Assembly (NCBI GenBank): GCA_021234155.1
Contig: JAJEKV010000045.1
Span: 10,176,631 to 10,240,630, forward strand
Direction of reading: 5' to 3'
Origin: Isoetes taiwanensis
Lineage: Eukaryota; Streptophyta; Lycopodiopsida; Isoetales; Isoetaceae
DNA: 64,000 nucleotides
Shown piece after piece: positions 62,987-64,000 of this stretch. The translations under genes were made by a program, and so were the position numbers. The notes beneath the pieces are model-generated. The model made no database searches. It worked only from the letters and a program-made list of their open reading frames with translations, and was not told the DNA's origin. Positions within the stretch are counted from its first letter, which is position 1, and each line of letters opens with the position of its first letter.

Positions 62987-63405
62987 TTGTGGCATGAGAG
63001 ATTAGGGCATGTTAACATGAATAGCATCAGAGAAATGGCAAAAAAAGAGGACTAATAATTGCAAAAGAAGGAGATGAATCAAGATGTTATGGATGCATGG
63101 TTGGCAAAAGTTCTAGGTTACCATTTCCAAGGAGAGACAAGGACGAAGCAAGTGATTTGTTGGAATTAATCCACACCTGATCTTTGTGGCCCCATAAATG
63201 TGAAAAGTTTGCAAGGCGGCCAGGGTACTTTATTACTTTTTATAGATGATTACTCAGTATACTAGATGTTTCTTCTTGACAAGCAAAAATCAAACCTATA
63301 AAGCATATAGGATATTTGAGTCGAGGCGAAAAGAAGTACAGGAAAGAAAAAAAAAAACTCGAGATCCGACAGAGGAGGTGAGTATGTAAATGGCATTTTC
63401 AAAAC
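62987..63405 (+). pseudogene. Copia GAG-pre-integrase and integrase core, truncated
   Basis: LWHERLGHVN and MNSIREMAKK (62,987-63,046) are the pre-integrase zinc-binding block with its H and, after a frame change, CYGCMVGKSSR (63,085-63,117) with the C-x2-C pair. After a one-base excess, DLCGPINVK (63,179-63,205) carries the first catalytic Asp. FIDDYS is at 63,238-63,255, interrupted by a stop soon after. RSDRGGEYVNGIF (63,362-63,400) carries the second catalytic Asp at 63,368-63,370. Integrase inserts the cDNA copy into host DNA. The third acidic residue, expected about 35 residues on in a NGVxER context, is missing, so this copy could not be active even without the frame breaks. Confidence 0.9.
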
Positions 63406-63415
63406 CATCAGAAAG

Positions 63416-64000
63416 GGAAAAAATAACCACTAATATTAGCCAAATGCGATTTTTTTGACATTTTTGAAAAGTACTAAAACTATAAAAAGGATGAAATTTT
63501 GGAAAAAAGAAAAAAAAAATCGCCAAAAAATTTTCAAAAGTCACTCCCTTACACCAAGGTTTAGCCAAACATAAGAAAGAAGGAGAGGAAAATTCTTCCA
63601 CTTCTAGCCAAACGTTAAAGTTTTCCTATGCATTTAGGGATAGATTAGCCATACTTTTAATAGCTAATGTAAAATATAAGATTATTCATGATTATGGAAT
63701 AGAGGTTGCTAATACTATATTAGATGGACGCTTTTTTTGTTCTCCAACTATTAGATTTCTATAATTAATATGTTCATACAAAGAAACGCATTTGGCATGC
63801 AAGCATACAAATGTTTGGCTAAAGTTAATATATAATGTTCAAATAAAAAAATAGCCAAACATTCAAAACTAGTAAGGAAAATTATTCAATAACTTTAGCC
63901 GAACATTCAAAAGTTTTCCTATGTATTTTGGGTTAAATTAGCCAAAGTTGTTCTAGCTAATCTAAAACATGACACTAGTAATTTTTTCCCTGCTGCAAAG
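63416..64000. repeat. AT-rich tract with AGCCAAAC direct repeats replacing the copia 3' part
   Basis: AGCCAAACGTTAAAGTTTTCCTATGCATTT... (63,607-63,672) recurs as AGCCGAACATTCAAAAGTTTTCCTATGTATTT... (63,897-63,968). Both continue into TAGATTAGCCA/TAAATTAGCCA and TAGCTAAT. Single AGCCAAAC or complementary GTTTGGCT words also lie at 63,563, 63,809 and 63,853. It could be a small element with subterminal AGCCAAAC repeats inserted at the truncation point of the copia integrase. The reflected copy is at 6,928-7,181. Confidence 0.7.

Larger units (their letters stand above)
61880..63415 (+). mobile_element. Truncated, frame-broken Ty1/copia retrotransposon (gag end to integrase)
   Basis: In copia order on the + strand: a Lys/Arg/Glu-rich gag tail (about 62,100-62,260), a CCHC knuckle (62,293-62,355), a possible protease site (62,607-62,624), the region that precedes integrase (62,765-62,985), the GAG-pre-integrase motif LWHERLGHVN (62,987-63,016), then the integrase core with TDLCGP-, FIDDYS- and SDRGGEY-type blocks up to 63,405. 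The gag-protease-integrase order before any reverse transcriptase is diagnostic of Ty1/copia rather than Ty3. Sequence after about 63,415 no longer matches, so the third integrase acidic residue, reverse transcriptase, RNase H and the 3' LTR are absent. No LTR was identified on the 5' side. At least five frame changes occur within 1.1 kb, which may be decay or read errors. Confidence 0.9.
32054..64000 (+). other. Right arm: the readable copy, AT-rich gene-poor eukaryotic DNA
   Basis: This is the arm to annotate from. Its AT-rich composition, plant-type miniature inverted-repeat elements, a Ty1/copia fragment and many short local duplications fit plant nuclear intergenic DNA. Several frame changes within the copia pol and varying homopolymer runs suggest that it too is uncorrected single-read sequence, so interrupted frames here do not by themselves prove pseudogenes. 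No complete gene could be identified. Confidence 0.8.

Noticed and set aside
1-64000. Genuine genomic segmental inverted duplication
   Set aside because: The damage is on one arm only and shrinks length by a constant 0.78-0.79 across 25 kb. Random mutation or deletion would not do that. Spanning reads would be needed to revive the idea.

Overview
The window is not two independent 32-kb stretches. It is one 32-kb stretch of eukaryotic (most likely plant) DNA followed by its own reverse complement. The axis lies near base 32,054: the 16 bases at 32,011-32,026 are the exact reverse complement of 32,081-32,096, and the match continues outward on both sides. The left arm (about 1-32,050) is a badly corrupted, shortened copy of the right arm. 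Ten hand-placed anchors between 6.9 kb and 30.2 kb pair with right-arm positions from 63.9 kb down to 34.4 kb. At every one the distance from the axis on the left is 0.78-0.79 of the distance on the right. Some anchors are exact, for example 25 of 25 bases at 16,289-16,313 against 52,047-52,071. Such uniform shrinkage, with scrambled bases and a bacterial-looking k-mer flavour, fits a fold-back (inverted-duplicate) nanopore-type read whose second half was sequenced too fast and base-called poorly. It does not fit an old genomic duplication. I infer that the read runs on the minus strand, good arm first (64,000 to 32,054), then the bad arm.

Left arm, 1-32,050: none of the open frames there should be believed as genes. 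Bases 1-6,900 mirror sequence that lies beyond the right edge of the window, so they cannot be checked here. The rest can be read only through its right-arm partner.

Right arm, 32,054-64,000: AT-rich, gene-poor DNA. It holds local tandem and direct duplications (32.5, 33.0-33.5, 34.4, 34.9, 36.1-36.5, 37.0-37.5, 43.1-43.4 and 56.2 kb), a GGAT/GATA microsatellite (42.3 kb), and two small non-autonomous inverted-repeat elements (49.09-49.43 kb, sitting between two copies of a host sequence, and 50.84-51.27 kb). A decayed Ty1/copia retrotransposon fragment lies on the + strand (about 61.9-63.41 kb), with a CCHC knuckle, GAG-pre-integrase domain and a truncated integrase. A weak trace of a LINE-type zf-RVT domain is on the - strand near 54.6-54.95 kb. 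Several short exon-like or frame-broken coding traces cannot be named. The right arm also looks like uncorrected single-read sequence, since the copia pol changes frame several times within 700 bases.

I found no bacterial or phage genes, CRISPR, tRNA or rRNA. The Copia element and the miniature inverted-repeat elements support a plant nuclear genome; I cannot name the species. The notable thing here is the window-scale palindrome and its uniform compression, which is most likely a sequencing artefact rather than a new biological system.
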